DNA of 64,000 nucleotides, from the NCBI RefSeq assembly GCF_037975245.1, contig NC_092577.1, positions 18,598,898 through 18,662,897 on the forward strand, given 5' to 3'. Below the pieces are notes generated by a model. It saw only the letters and a program-made list of their open reading frames with translations, made no database searches and was not told the DNA's origin. Shown one piece after another: positions 22,641-31,050 of the stretch. The translations under genes and the position numbers were made by a program. The number at the start of each line of letters is the position of its first letter. The stretch's first letter is position 1. The DNA comes from Apostichopus japonicus. Its lineage: Eukaryota; Echinodermata; Holothuroidea; Aspidochirotida; Stichopodidae.

Positions 22641-23284
22641 TACAGCATAGGCTTGTTCCTATCAAAACATACTGGCCACGTAATCTATTATATAAGCCAC
22701 CGTATAATATACATGGTAACATTATCATCTGGATACGTACTTGTTGCTCGCTTCAACGACAACAGATTCTTGAATGTCAGGCTGAATGTGCGGCTCACTT
22801 GATTTTAATTCCTTGGGTGCGTCCAGGGAAATTGATCTGCCAGTTCCAAGATAGATCCGTATAATAAAAATGTATAAAATGAATAAATGTATAACTGAAT
22901 CCGAAGCGCTAGTAATTAGGTGGGTTGCATTGCTACATCCCACACATAATATGTCCGGTGGATTCCCGAAGATTATACGAAGAATATACGAATTTATTTA
23001 GCCAGCTATCGCTGTGGTGTAGAAGATCATATATATCGTAGTGCTAAAATAATATTACGGCTTAGAGAACAACCTTCGCTGACCGATTCACTGAACGAAG
23101 TTGCTGATCAAATATGTCGCTGTACACTTGAACTTATGACCCCAAAACTTTCTCTCGTTGGACACTGGTCCACTTTGTTCAAGTTAACTATAAATGGGGG
23201 TGGAGTTAAGCAAGAAAGTTGGGCGACAGAATGTCTACGTAGGCGGTTCCACTTTGGGAGAGGGAATATATAGGCTCGCTTGCA
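22641..23284. other. No gene seen
   Basis: A 72-codon minus-strand frame at 22725-22943 has a hydrophobic stretch but no recognised domain or splice support. Confidence 0.4.
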
Positions 23285-24160
23285 GTGCGGTCACTACAGG
23301 TGTACCCCGCTACACCGGCCCTCGTTCACAGTTCTTTGTGGGATAGGGCCTTCAATGCAATTTTTGTACAGGGACGGCGTTCGGTGCATTCAGGGTTGAA
23401 TGGTTACAGGCTCCGTGATCTTGCCTGGAGGATTGCACACTGTGCCTTGGTAACTAATCTGAAATGGTATCATTGGCGATTGGGTGGCTCGCTTGACCTG
23501 AGTTTCGTTTGTAAGAATGGGATGGTTCGGTAGTGCCGTTTGGCCGTGGCGTTGTATCCCGCGACGTTGTATCCCGCATGGTGGGTCACGTAAAAAGCAC
23601 TGTGCACAAGGACCGGCTGTGACAGCTTAGAGAGCTGTTTAGAGCTTAGAGAGATGCCCATGTTTTTTGGCATTGTTCATTTGTTTTAAGCTTGTGGGAG
23701 TGGTTCCAGACTTGAACCGACCGTGTAACGGGAGACCGTTCATTGTCGGTAGGACAGGGTTTTGTTTTATATGGGGTAGATCCTCCAGTTTCTTCTGTTG
23801 CTGTGTTGCATGGTCTTTTTTGTGTTTGTGGTATTTTGAGGAAAAACAAACTTATTTGTAGGAACAGATGCAATAAAAGTCTGAAGGGCCAGTTGGCAGG
23901 CAGTCCTGGAGGCGGTGAAGTGTGACATTCGTCTTCGGGGCTGCCTTTTCTTGGACGGTGGTGTGCTGGGGAGAGGTGTTTCGTTTCGCTGCGTGCTGGT
24001 CGTCCTTTGTGGGTTTTTTAATGTTTCAGTGGGTGGTTGGGCGTTTTGTTCACTGCAGGTCTGTGGGCGTATGTACTTTTTTTTTCGCTCGCTTGACTTG
24101 AGTTTCGTTTGTCAGAATGGGATGGTTCGGTAGTACCGTTTGGTATCCCGCATGGCGGGT
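23285..24160 (+). mobile_element. Tx1 LINE 3' fragment
   Basis: Matches the C-terminal zinc-binding domain and 3' UTR of the Tx1 element, on the plus strand: R-S-V-H-S-G-L-N-G and R-D-L-A-W-R-I-A-H are encoded near 23370-23450, and the 3' UTR runs to GTATCCCGCATGGCGGGT at 24160. The zinc-binding region is interrupted at 23486 by a nested copy of the family's own tail. The last about 18 bases of this copy appear to lie at 29808-29828, displaced by a nested insertion. Confidence 0.75.
23486..23600 (+). mobile_element. Tx1 3'-tail inserted in another Tx1 copy
   Basis: GGCTCGCTTGACC to GTCACGTAAAAAGCAC is a 115-bp tail sitting inside the zinc-binding domain of the 23285-24160 copy. Flanking sequence resumes on both sides of the same domain, with loss of about ten bases. 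It also carries a small internal duplication of GTTGTATCCCGC. Confidence 0.8.
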
Positions 24161-24659
24161 ATGGCAAGCCATGTGGGACAAACACCGCATAATATATCCG
24201 CGTTTTAATTCGAATATATGCGCGTATTAATTCGAATATATGTGTTGTACATGTGTAAAGTTTCGCTTTATGAAGCAATCTCGCGAGCCCGCCTATGGCA
24301 AGCCATGTGGGAAAAACACTGCATAATATATCCGCATATTAATTGAAATTTATACGCTTATTAATTGGAACATATACGCGTATATATTAATAGCCAATCG
24401 TATGGCTTAAATATACCCGCCGCGTATTAATTCGAATGTATACACGTATTAATTCGATTATATATTCGATTATAACGATAAATGTTTTGGCGGGCTCGCG
24501 AGATCGCTTCTAAAAGCGAAACTTTACACATGCAGGCTACAACACATGTATATATTCCAGTTAATACGCGGATATATTATGCAGTGTTTGACCCACATGT
24601 ATATGTACACAGCAAGAGCGTATGGCAAGCCATGTGGGACAAACACTGCATAATATATC

Positions 24660-24826
24660 TGTAAAAGTTAGATGTCTGGTAAGACTATATAAATACGATG
24701 GAAGAGAGACTCAGAGAGGATTGACGTTTATCTTAATCGTGTATATTGAAAATCGAGTTTTACAGAGTCTGTGTAGAACCACAGAGAAAGTATTAAAGAG
24801 TTTCTTACGAGTATGATTATGTTACA
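24660..24826 (-). repeat. Gypsy B 3' LTR
   Basis: 167 bp, termini TGTAA...TTACA, identical to 29340-29506. Confidence 0.95.
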
Positions 24827-24838
24827 TCCCCCTTTTTC
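24827..24838 (-). promoter_or_regulatory. Gypsy B polypurine tract
   Basis: On the minus strand AAAAAGGGGGA directly precedes the 3' LTR, the usual primer site for plus-strand DNA synthesis. Confidence 0.8.
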
Positions 24839-25002
24839 AGTTTAAGATGGAATCAAGGTAAATCAAAAGATTTTTGTTGTTATGGTGAAGAATTTACTAA
24901 CGAGAAAAGATGATGCTGAGTGAAATATATATGGAAGGTGGTTAGCAAATAAAACAAAACTATATACATCAGGCTATGTTTTCTTAATGTCTACAAGGGT
25001 GA

Positions 25003-25533
25003 TCAATCTGGCGAGAACCTCTGAGGTGGTCGAAGAAGTCTTCCAAATCTGCTTCTGTCACCTGATGCCTCAGCAGCGGGTGTGTAGAACGTCACATGCT
25101 TGGCTGGGTCTGCGTTGCCTGATTGATGGGATGAGTCTGTTGTATTGGAGGTTGACGGAAATGTGGGTAAGACTGCAGCTTCTCTGATGTGCTGACGGTT
25201 TCTTCGCACTACTTTTCCGTTGGGAGTTTCAATGATGTAGGACCTTGGTTCTGCAGTTTTGTTCCTTACTGTGGCAGGGAACCAGTGTCCTGTGTCTTGG
25301 TTTTGCACATGGACGTGTTGACCTGGGTAAAGTGGTGGAAGTGTCTGGGGGAGAGCATGTTTGTCAAAATGCCTCTTTTGTGTGTCTTGCCTTTTCTCCA
25401 GTTCTTCCTTAATGTGCTCTTGAGTTAAGGCTGGGGTTTGTGTACTTTCCTGGAAGTATTGACTTAAAGTGTCCTTCCCATTAGCATTTTGGACGGGCTG
25501 GGTAGAGTCTGACTGACAGGAGTTGTTCTCCAC
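25003..25533 (-). pseudogene. Gypsy B integrase C-terminal domain and pol tail
   Basis: The frame shows a basic helix (K-R-Q-D-T-Q-K-R-H-F-D-K), then L-Y-P-G-Q-H-V-H-V-Q and R-S-Y-I-I-E-T-P-N-G-K-V-V-R-R-N, a small beta-rich integrase C-terminal module that probably contacts DNA. The acidic-poor tail ends at 25003. It is in a different frame from the integrase core, which ends at 25464 and overlaps by 70 bp, so one indel lies in the overlap. Confidence 0.75.
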
Positions 25534-26723
25534 ATTAGTAAGGCCATGTGGATGTCTGTGTTGGATTGTTTGGCCTTTGTCAAGATTGACTTAGCGGTAC
25601 GGACCTGTCGCTCAATGAATCCGTTGCCTTGTGGTCGCCTTGGAGATGAAGTGACATGGTCGAAACTCCACGCACTTGCAAATTGCTTGAAGAGTTCGCT
25701 GGCAAATTGAGGTCCGTTGTCGCTGACAACCTTTTCTGGTATCCCATGTTCACTGAACACCTGTTTCATGGCAATGATAACAGCGTGACTACTACAGTTT
25801 CCAGGAATTTTCCTTATGATGGGATACTTTGTGTAATAATCGGCTATTATCAACCACTGATTGTCGCTGAACTCAAATAGATCAACACCAATGGTGTTCC
25901 ATGGTTTTGCTGGCAGGTCATGTTGTAATAGCGGTTCTGCTTGTTGAGATGGTTGATGTTCTTGACATATGGCACATGAATGCACCAGATCGTCGATGTG
26001 CTTGTTGATATTTGGCCAGTATACTGTTTCTCTTGCCAGCAGCTTGGTTTTTTCTCGACCAAGGTGGGGTACATGAAGCTGTTGTAGAATGTTCTGCCTC
26101 ATGGTTTTCGGAATGACCACACGTTGGCCTTTGAGGATACATCCGTTATCGACAGAGAGTTCATCCCTGCAGCCCCAATATGGTCGTATATCTGTCGGCA
26201 GTTCCTTGATATGGTCTGGCCAGCCGGTGACGATGATCTCTGATAGTTGTTGGAGCAGTGGGTCTTGTCGTGTTTCCCTCTGCAACTGTACCATCCTCTC
26301 TGTTGAGAACCTCACTAGGTCGACTCGAATGTCAAGGTCAATGGTTGTTGACTCTCTTGGGTTGGGAAACCTTGACAGAGCATCTGCCAGTTGGTTGTCG
26401 GTCCCAGGGCGATGTTCGATGGTGAAATTGTAACCTTGAAGTTTTACCAACATGCGTTGCAGACGTGGCGGCGCTGATATGAGTGGCTTTTGGGGGGGTT
26501 TATGATCTGTGATCACGTGAAACTCTCGGCCATACAGGTAGGTGTGAAAACGATGACAACCAAAAACAATTGAAAGCAGTTCCCTTTCAATGCAGGCATA
26601 CCTTTGCTCTGTTTGAGTGAGGCTTTTGCTTGCATATGCCACTGGCTGCAAAAATCCATCCTCATTCTTTTGAAGAAGCGCCACCCCGAGTCCCTTGAGG
26701 CTGGCATCACACTGTAGATACAC
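25464..26723 (-). pseudogene. Gypsy B RNase H and integrase
   Basis: A 419-residue frame begins with the RNase H core (Q-C-D-A-S-L-K-G near the start, E-R-E-L-L-S, T-D-H-K-P) and R-P-G-T-D-N-Q-L-A-D-A-L-S-R, then the integrase H-H-C-C zinc domain (H-x3-H...C-A-I-C at about residues 230-262) and the D-D-E core with D-Y-Y-T-K-Y and S-D-N-G-P-Q-F-A. The catalytic residues appear present. The true polyprotein runs in from upstream: only a TAG at 26748-26750 separates it from the RT segment in the same frame. Confidence 0.88.
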
Positions 26724-26747
26724 AGGTTCTTCTGAGGCGTACAGAAG

Positions 26748-27275
26748 CTAGGTTGAGGCTGAAATTTCCTGCTTCAGTTGATTGAAAGTGGATTGGTGGT
26801 GAGCTTCCCACAAAAACTCCGTGTTTGCTTTGAGTAGATCTCTGAGTGTGGATGTTTTGCTGCTGAAGTCCTTTACAAAACTGGACAAGTATGTCATCAT
26901 TCCAAGAAACTGTTGGAGTTCTGTTTTGTTACTTGGAGGTGTCATGGACTGAATGTCTGCGACTTTTGCTGGATCTGGGTGTATGCCCTGGCTGGTGTAA
27001 ACGTTTCCAAAAAAGGAAATGCTGTTTGTTTTGACGACACACTTGTTTGAGTTGAGGGCTAAGCCATGTTTCTTGGCTTGTTCCATGAAGTTGATTAAGT
27101 TTTCATCATGTTCCTTGTCCGTTTTCCCAAATATTACTATGTCATCAGCTATGCCACATGCTCCGTTGCACCTCTCAAGAATTCTATCAATTTCTAATTG
27201 GAAGATGTCTTGATGAAGATATTGCTTCCAACGCCTACCCTTCGGTCTAACAGTATCTCCCGAAGGGCGTTTCAA
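26748..27275 (-). pseudogene. Gypsy B reverse transcriptase, second half
   Basis: This frame carries the catalytic I-A-D-D-I-V-I-F-G box (about 27128-27155) and the thumb and connection, P-S-N-K-T-E-L-Q-Q-F-L-G and S-T-F-N-Q-L-K. The first about 15 codons are not RT sequence in this frame: they come from a short inverted stretch (27221-27256). The frame closes at a TAG (26748) after which RNase H continues in frame, so this stop is a single nonsense lesion. Confidence 0.85.
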
Positions 27276-28365
27276 ATGTTGTTAGTTTTTGGCTTTCGGT
27301 ATCGAGTTTGACCGCCCAATATCCGGCTTTTGCATCGAGTTTCGAAAACACCTTTGCCCCTGAGAACTTGTGGTTTAATTCTTCAAGCGTTGGTGTCTTG
27401 TGGATAGGTCTTATGAGCGCTTGGTTGAGATGCTTTGGGTCTAAGCACACCCTTAGGCTTCCGTCTCGCTTTGTCACGTACGTGAGGGAGCTGACCCACT
27501 CGGTTGGTTCCTCGATGCGTCTGATGATGCTCTGGCTTTCCATTGAGTCCAGCTCTTGTTTGATCTTTCCTCGGAGAGCGATTGGTGTTTTTCTTGGTGG
27601 GTCTATGTGGCTTGGCACATTTGGATCCAGGACAAGTTTGTGCTCATTTTGGAATTCGCCTATTTTGTCAAACTGATTTGGATAGGCTTGCTTCAGGTCT
27701 TGAATACTGTTGATGTTTGATTGTTCCTTTGTTATGACGCAGTGCAATGTGATGAGGTGTAGATCCCTGCAAGAGTTCAATCCTAGAATTGCTGGACCCG
27801 TTACGTCGACCACAAAGAATGTTGTTTGGAGCCATTCCTCTTGGAAACGAGATTCGAGTGTTGTAGTCCCAAAGCATTTGATTACTTCGTCATTGTATGC
27901 AGTTAATACACAGTTTGTCTCCTTTAGAAAACCCGGTGTTGGTTTTCCTGTAAGATCAATATGTTCAGGATACATGTTTCTGTAGATTCTCATGGGTAAG
28001 GTATTTCCTTCTGCGCCTGTGTCCACCTTTATGTTTAGGGAATGAACACCTGGCTTGTTGAGCTGAATGTCGATGTTGGCATGTACTTGATTTCTCGTTT
28101 CAGAAGAGTGCATTGATGACACCTTGATAGAGCTGAAGGAAAATGATTCCAGCTCCTTTGCGATCTGATCCTCTCTGTCCGGTAACTGTTGGATGGACTC
28201 GATATGTTTGTTTGTACGTGGCTGGTTATTACTGTGGGAGTCAAAGTTGTTACGACTTATGTGTGCCCCTCTGGAATGAGACTGTCTTGACTTTGATTTC
28301 GATTGCCCACCTTTTTTAAACTTTGTTGTGAGGCATAACTTGGCCCAATGGCCATCTTTCCGCAT
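27247..28365 (-). pseudogene. Gypsy B second zinc knuckle, protease and first half of RT
   Basis: The 372-residue frame begins in the second gag zinc knuckle (G-H-W-A-K-L-C), passes a basic linker, the protease active site V-D-T-G-A-E-G-N (about 28000-28025) with flap and I-L-G-L-N-S, and the RT motifs L-R-V-C-L-D-P and V-F-S-K-L-D-A-K-A-G-Y-W. It overlaps the gag frame by about 110 bp in another phase, which could be a programmed gag-pol frameshift or an indel inside the knuckle. It ends where the inverted patch begins. Confidence 0.85.
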
Positions 28366-29009
28366 GCTCTGTACTGATCGTTTCGTGCGGGACAGTTACC
28401 TTTGACGTGATCACCACCACAGTTCCGGCATCTAGTGCCTTTCTTGTTGATCGTGGCAATTTGAGAAGTTGGCTTCGATTGCATAGCTTGTATGTCAGTG
28501 ATGTGTGCTGCAGCTGCTTCATATCTACGACCTAGCTCTAAGGCTTTTTGGATCGGAAATTTTTTGGGCTGACTCAAGAGTTCTTTCTGAAATTCAGAAA
28601 TCGGAGTACTAGCAATGATTTGCTCCACTAGACGTTCGTCCACTTCGTCTTTCGTGAAATCACATTTTTTTGAAAGTACCTTGCAACGGTTGACAAAATC
28701 ATCAAGCTTTTCGCCGGGTTGTTGATAGTAGTTTCGCAGTTTCAGTCGTGCAATTCTGAAGCTTTCTGCTGGTTCTAGCTGTGCCATCAATTTTCCAAAA
28801 AGGGTACTGGCACATTTTGATTCTTCAACTGTTAAAGTCCAGCTGTTGTATCGCTGTAAGCCTTCCTCCCCAACAGCGAGAAGCAGAATGGGAACGGCTC
28901 CGGTTATCTTTTTTATTTGGAAATAGAGCTCAAGTCGCTGTTTGAACAGCTTGAATGATTCTCCCTGGTTCGATAAATTCCATACCATTTTCGGTACACT
29001 ATCTGCCAT
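28257..29009 (-). CDS. gag: Gypsy B gag (capsid and nucleocapsid)
   Basis: A 250-residue frame from an ATG at 29009, about 330 bp inside the 5' LTR. It shows a Gypsy capsid pattern (F-K-L-F-K-Q-R-L-E-L-Y-F, R-L-K-L-R-N-Y-Y-Q-Q, F-V-N-R-C-K) and a zinc knuckle C-R-N-C-G-G-D-H-V-K-G-N-C (about 28380-28420). Gag packages the RNA in virus-like particles. The C-terminal about 35 residues are out of phase with the second knuckle, so the frame probably shifts near 28330-28370; the rest appears intact. Confidence 0.85.
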   Translation of the reverse strand: MADSVPKMVWNLSNQGESFKLFKQRLELYFQIKKITGAVPILLLAVGEEGLQRYNSWTLTVEESKCASTLFGKLMAQLEPAESFRIARLKLRNYYQQPGEKLDDFVNRCKVLSKKCDFTKDEVDERLVEQIIASTPISEFQKELLSQPKKFPIQKALELGRRYEAAAAHITDIQAMQSKPTSQIATINKKGTRCRNCGGDHVKGNCPARNDQYRACGKMAIGPSYASQQSLKKVGNRNQSQDSLIPEGHT

Positions 29010-29321
29010 GGTTGATCTGTGTTGGCAACTCTCTGTGATGGGGTGCTTAAAAAGTTCTGGAATAGCGCCACACTAATGATGAGCGCGAAAGCAAACTTTG
29101 TATGAGAGGCAATCGTTAGGACACCCGTTAGAGAATCGCCGTATCCAGTTGTATTGTATACACAGTAGTGTCGTTGTGGCCTATGTGTACTGAGTGATAG
29201 CGCTAGGCCTGTCGTTCCGGTGGTACTTACGGAGATACCGTCTCTAAAATCGTTGATTTCTGGCGTATGTCGATGAAGCCAGGACAGTGTTTACGTTCGG
29301 CGTGTTCCTGGTGTTGTAACC

Positions 29322-29339
29322 TTTGAACCGCTGCCACCA
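29322..29339 (-). promoter_or_regulatory. Gypsy B primer binding site
   Basis: Directly inside the 5' LTR the minus strand reads TGGTGGCAGCGGTTCAAA, complementary to a tRNA 3' end in CCA. Element C has the same first 12 bases. Confidence 0.85.
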
Positions 29340-29506
29340 TGTAAAAGTTAGATGTCTGGTAAGACTATATAAATACGATGGAAGAGAGACTCAGAGAGGA
29401 TTGACGTTTATCTTAATCGTGTATATTGAAAATCGAGTTTTACAGAGTCTGTGTAGAACCACAGAGAAAGTATTAAAGAGTTTCTTACGAGTATGATTAT
29501 GTTACA
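29340..29506 (-). repeat. Gypsy B 5' LTR
   Basis: Identical to 24660-24826. Contains the promoter in principle; a TATAAATA word lies in it (plus strand near 29367). Confidence 0.95.
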
Positions 29507-29554
29507 ATATCCGCGTATTAATTCGAATATATACCCGTATTAATTCGAATATAT

Positions 29555-29630
29555 GTGCTTTTTACGTGATCCGCCATGCGGGATACAAAACGTCACGGCC
29601 AAACGGCACTACCGAACCATCCCATTCTGA
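29555..29630 (-). mobile_element. Tx1 3'-tail fragment
   Basis: GTGCTTTTTACGTGATCCGC through CCATCCCATTCTGA: the LINE tail in minus orientation, inserted in the AT-rich MITE sequence just beyond Gypsy B. Confidence 0.8.
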
Positions 29631-29806
29631 AAATTCTGTATTTTATTCAAATTAATACGTATATATATTCGAATTAATACTCGGATATATTTAAGCCATA
29701 TCATTGGCTAATAATATATACGAGTATATATTGCAATTAATAAGCGTATAAATTCCAATCAATACGCAGATATATTATGCAGTGTTTGGCCCACATGGCT
29801 TGCCAT

Positions 29807-29828
29807 AGGCGGGCCACGTAAAAAGCAC
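29807..29828 (+). mobile_element. Displaced end of the 23285-24160 Tx1 copy
   Basis: GGCGGGCCACGTAAAAAGCAC completes the tail missing at 24160. Placement is inference from matching ends. Confidence 0.55.
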
Positions 29829-29829
29829 T

Positions 29830-30550
29830 GTATCTCTTATTGACCATATTTTCGTCCGTTTGTCAGCTGATCGCTTCACTGCGAACATTACCTCTGGTAA
29901 CATGTATTTACCTGTATCCTCCACCTCAATGATTGATAAGTGGAGGATGACGGAGCAGGGAGCCAGTATGGCTAATATGAGCTCCCAAACTGTTTCTCAA
30001 AAATTGGTCGATATGTGCCTTGAACTGTGATTGATGGATTTTGATAACACAGCTTTTTCTGGAAGAATATTCCACATATCGATAACTCTTTGTGAGAAGA
30101 AGTTCTTTCTGATATTCAGCCTGCTGTACTGTTTATAGACCACGGGTTACGCTGTCACTCATTATGAAGAAAATACTTGGATCAACTTTCTGAAAGCCTC
30201 TCATAATTTTGAACACTTGTATAATGTGTTGTAAGGTTTAATTCTTCCAGTCGTCTCTGATATGGGAGATGGCACAGACCAGGAACCATCCTTGTAAACC
30301 TTCTTTGTACATTTTCAAGTAGTAAAATATCCTTCTGTAAATATGGAGACCATGCCTGAATGCAATATTCCAGATGTGGACGAACAAGAGATTTGAACAG
30401 CTTCAGAAGAATGTCCTTCTCCTTGAAAGTTATTGTACATTTTATCATTCCTAGCACTCCATTCGCTCTTTTTGCAGCTTTAGCACATTGCTGGCTGTGG
30501 CTCAATTTGTCGTTGATTAGAACGCCCAAATCCTTATTCTTCCCCTGTAG
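29830..30550 (-). mobile_element. CR1-type LINE, 3' fragment (RT C-terminus)
   Basis: The minus strand encodes K-D-L-G-V-L-I-N-D-K-L, H-S-Q-Q-C-A-K-A, K-S-L-V-R-P-H-L-E-Y and Q-A-W-S-P-Y-L-Q-K-D (30182-30545), the thumb region after the catalytic box in CR1-group RTs. After a frameshift near 30210 the reading goes on with F-K-I-M-R-G-F, S-R-L-N-I-R-K-N-F-F and W-N-I-L-P to a TGA at 29926-29928. The N-terminal two thirds are missing; the fragment is dead. Confidence 0.8.
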
Positions 30551-31050
30551 TAGCAATTCCATTATCTTCCATGAAATAATCATGCAGTATATTATGAAGA
30601 CCAGCATGTAGACATACCCTTCCGGAGTAAATAACATTTGCCGTTCCAGAGGCCCCTGTTGGACAATTTATCGTTGCGTCCACAGTTGATGCTATCATCC
30701 TCCACACCTTTCAGTCAGAAATCAGACTGCGACTTTTGACCGTTATTTCGCAATCATTAAACACTTCGCAAAAGCGGTGAAATGCATTGTGGGAGCTTAG
30801 TCCATCACTACATTTCAGTACACTGCAGCTTGGATATCGTCTGAAAATCCGTTTTAATACATATTCATAGAGCACCAATCGAATTGCTTGAAGCAAAACC
30901 TTGAAGAAAAGAAGTTAAAATATTCATTAAATATCTGTTTGCGACGATGTCGGACTCACGATGTGGATGAAATTCTGAAATTTCTTCGCCCCGGCTTGAA
31001 AAATAAGAAGAAAACGTGAGTAAAAGCCTTTCATCTGTCGAATTGCACAT
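30551..31050 (-). other. Unrecognised coding-like tract
   Basis: Two minus-strand frames (31050-30865, then 30896-30711) look protein-like and, after a TGA at about 30710, the second frame stays open to about 30550. Composition is mixed and not repetitive (for example S-C-S-V-L-K-C-S-D-G). I do not recognise a domain. It may be a decayed gene upstream of which the CR1 fragment landed, or part of another element. One frame change near 30890 lies next to CTTCTTTTCTTCAAG, an acceptor-like sequence, but the phases I tried do not join. Confidence 0.25.

Larger units (their letters stand above)
24660..29506 (-). mobile_element. Ty3/Gypsy element B (Mag-like), complete with identical LTRs
   Basis: Two 167-bp direct repeats flank gag and pol on the minus strand, with primer binding site and polypurine tract in the right places and a five-base target duplication ATATC (24655-24659 and 29507-29511). 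I compared the two LTRs base by base and found no difference, so the insertion is recent or gene-converted. The pol order is protease, RT, RNase H, integrase, and the gag zinc knuckle spacing CX2CX3HX4C fits Mag-clade elements. No envelope gene. The coding region nevertheless carries frameshifts, a stop and a small inversion. Confidence 0.93.
24161..29806. mobile_element. AT-rich inverted-repeat elements (MITE cluster), interrupted by Gypsy B
   Basis: Units begin ATGGCAAGCCATGTGGG and carry many copies of CGTATTAATTCGAATATA. The opposite end is the reverse complement, CCCACATGGCTTGCCAT (29790-29806). At least three unit starts (24161, 24294, 24632) are seen. The last unit is split by Gypsy B and resumes at 29507. 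GGCGGGT (24154-24160) and GGCGGGC (29808-29814) look like an imperfect target duplication inside the Tx1 tail. Confidence 0.6.
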
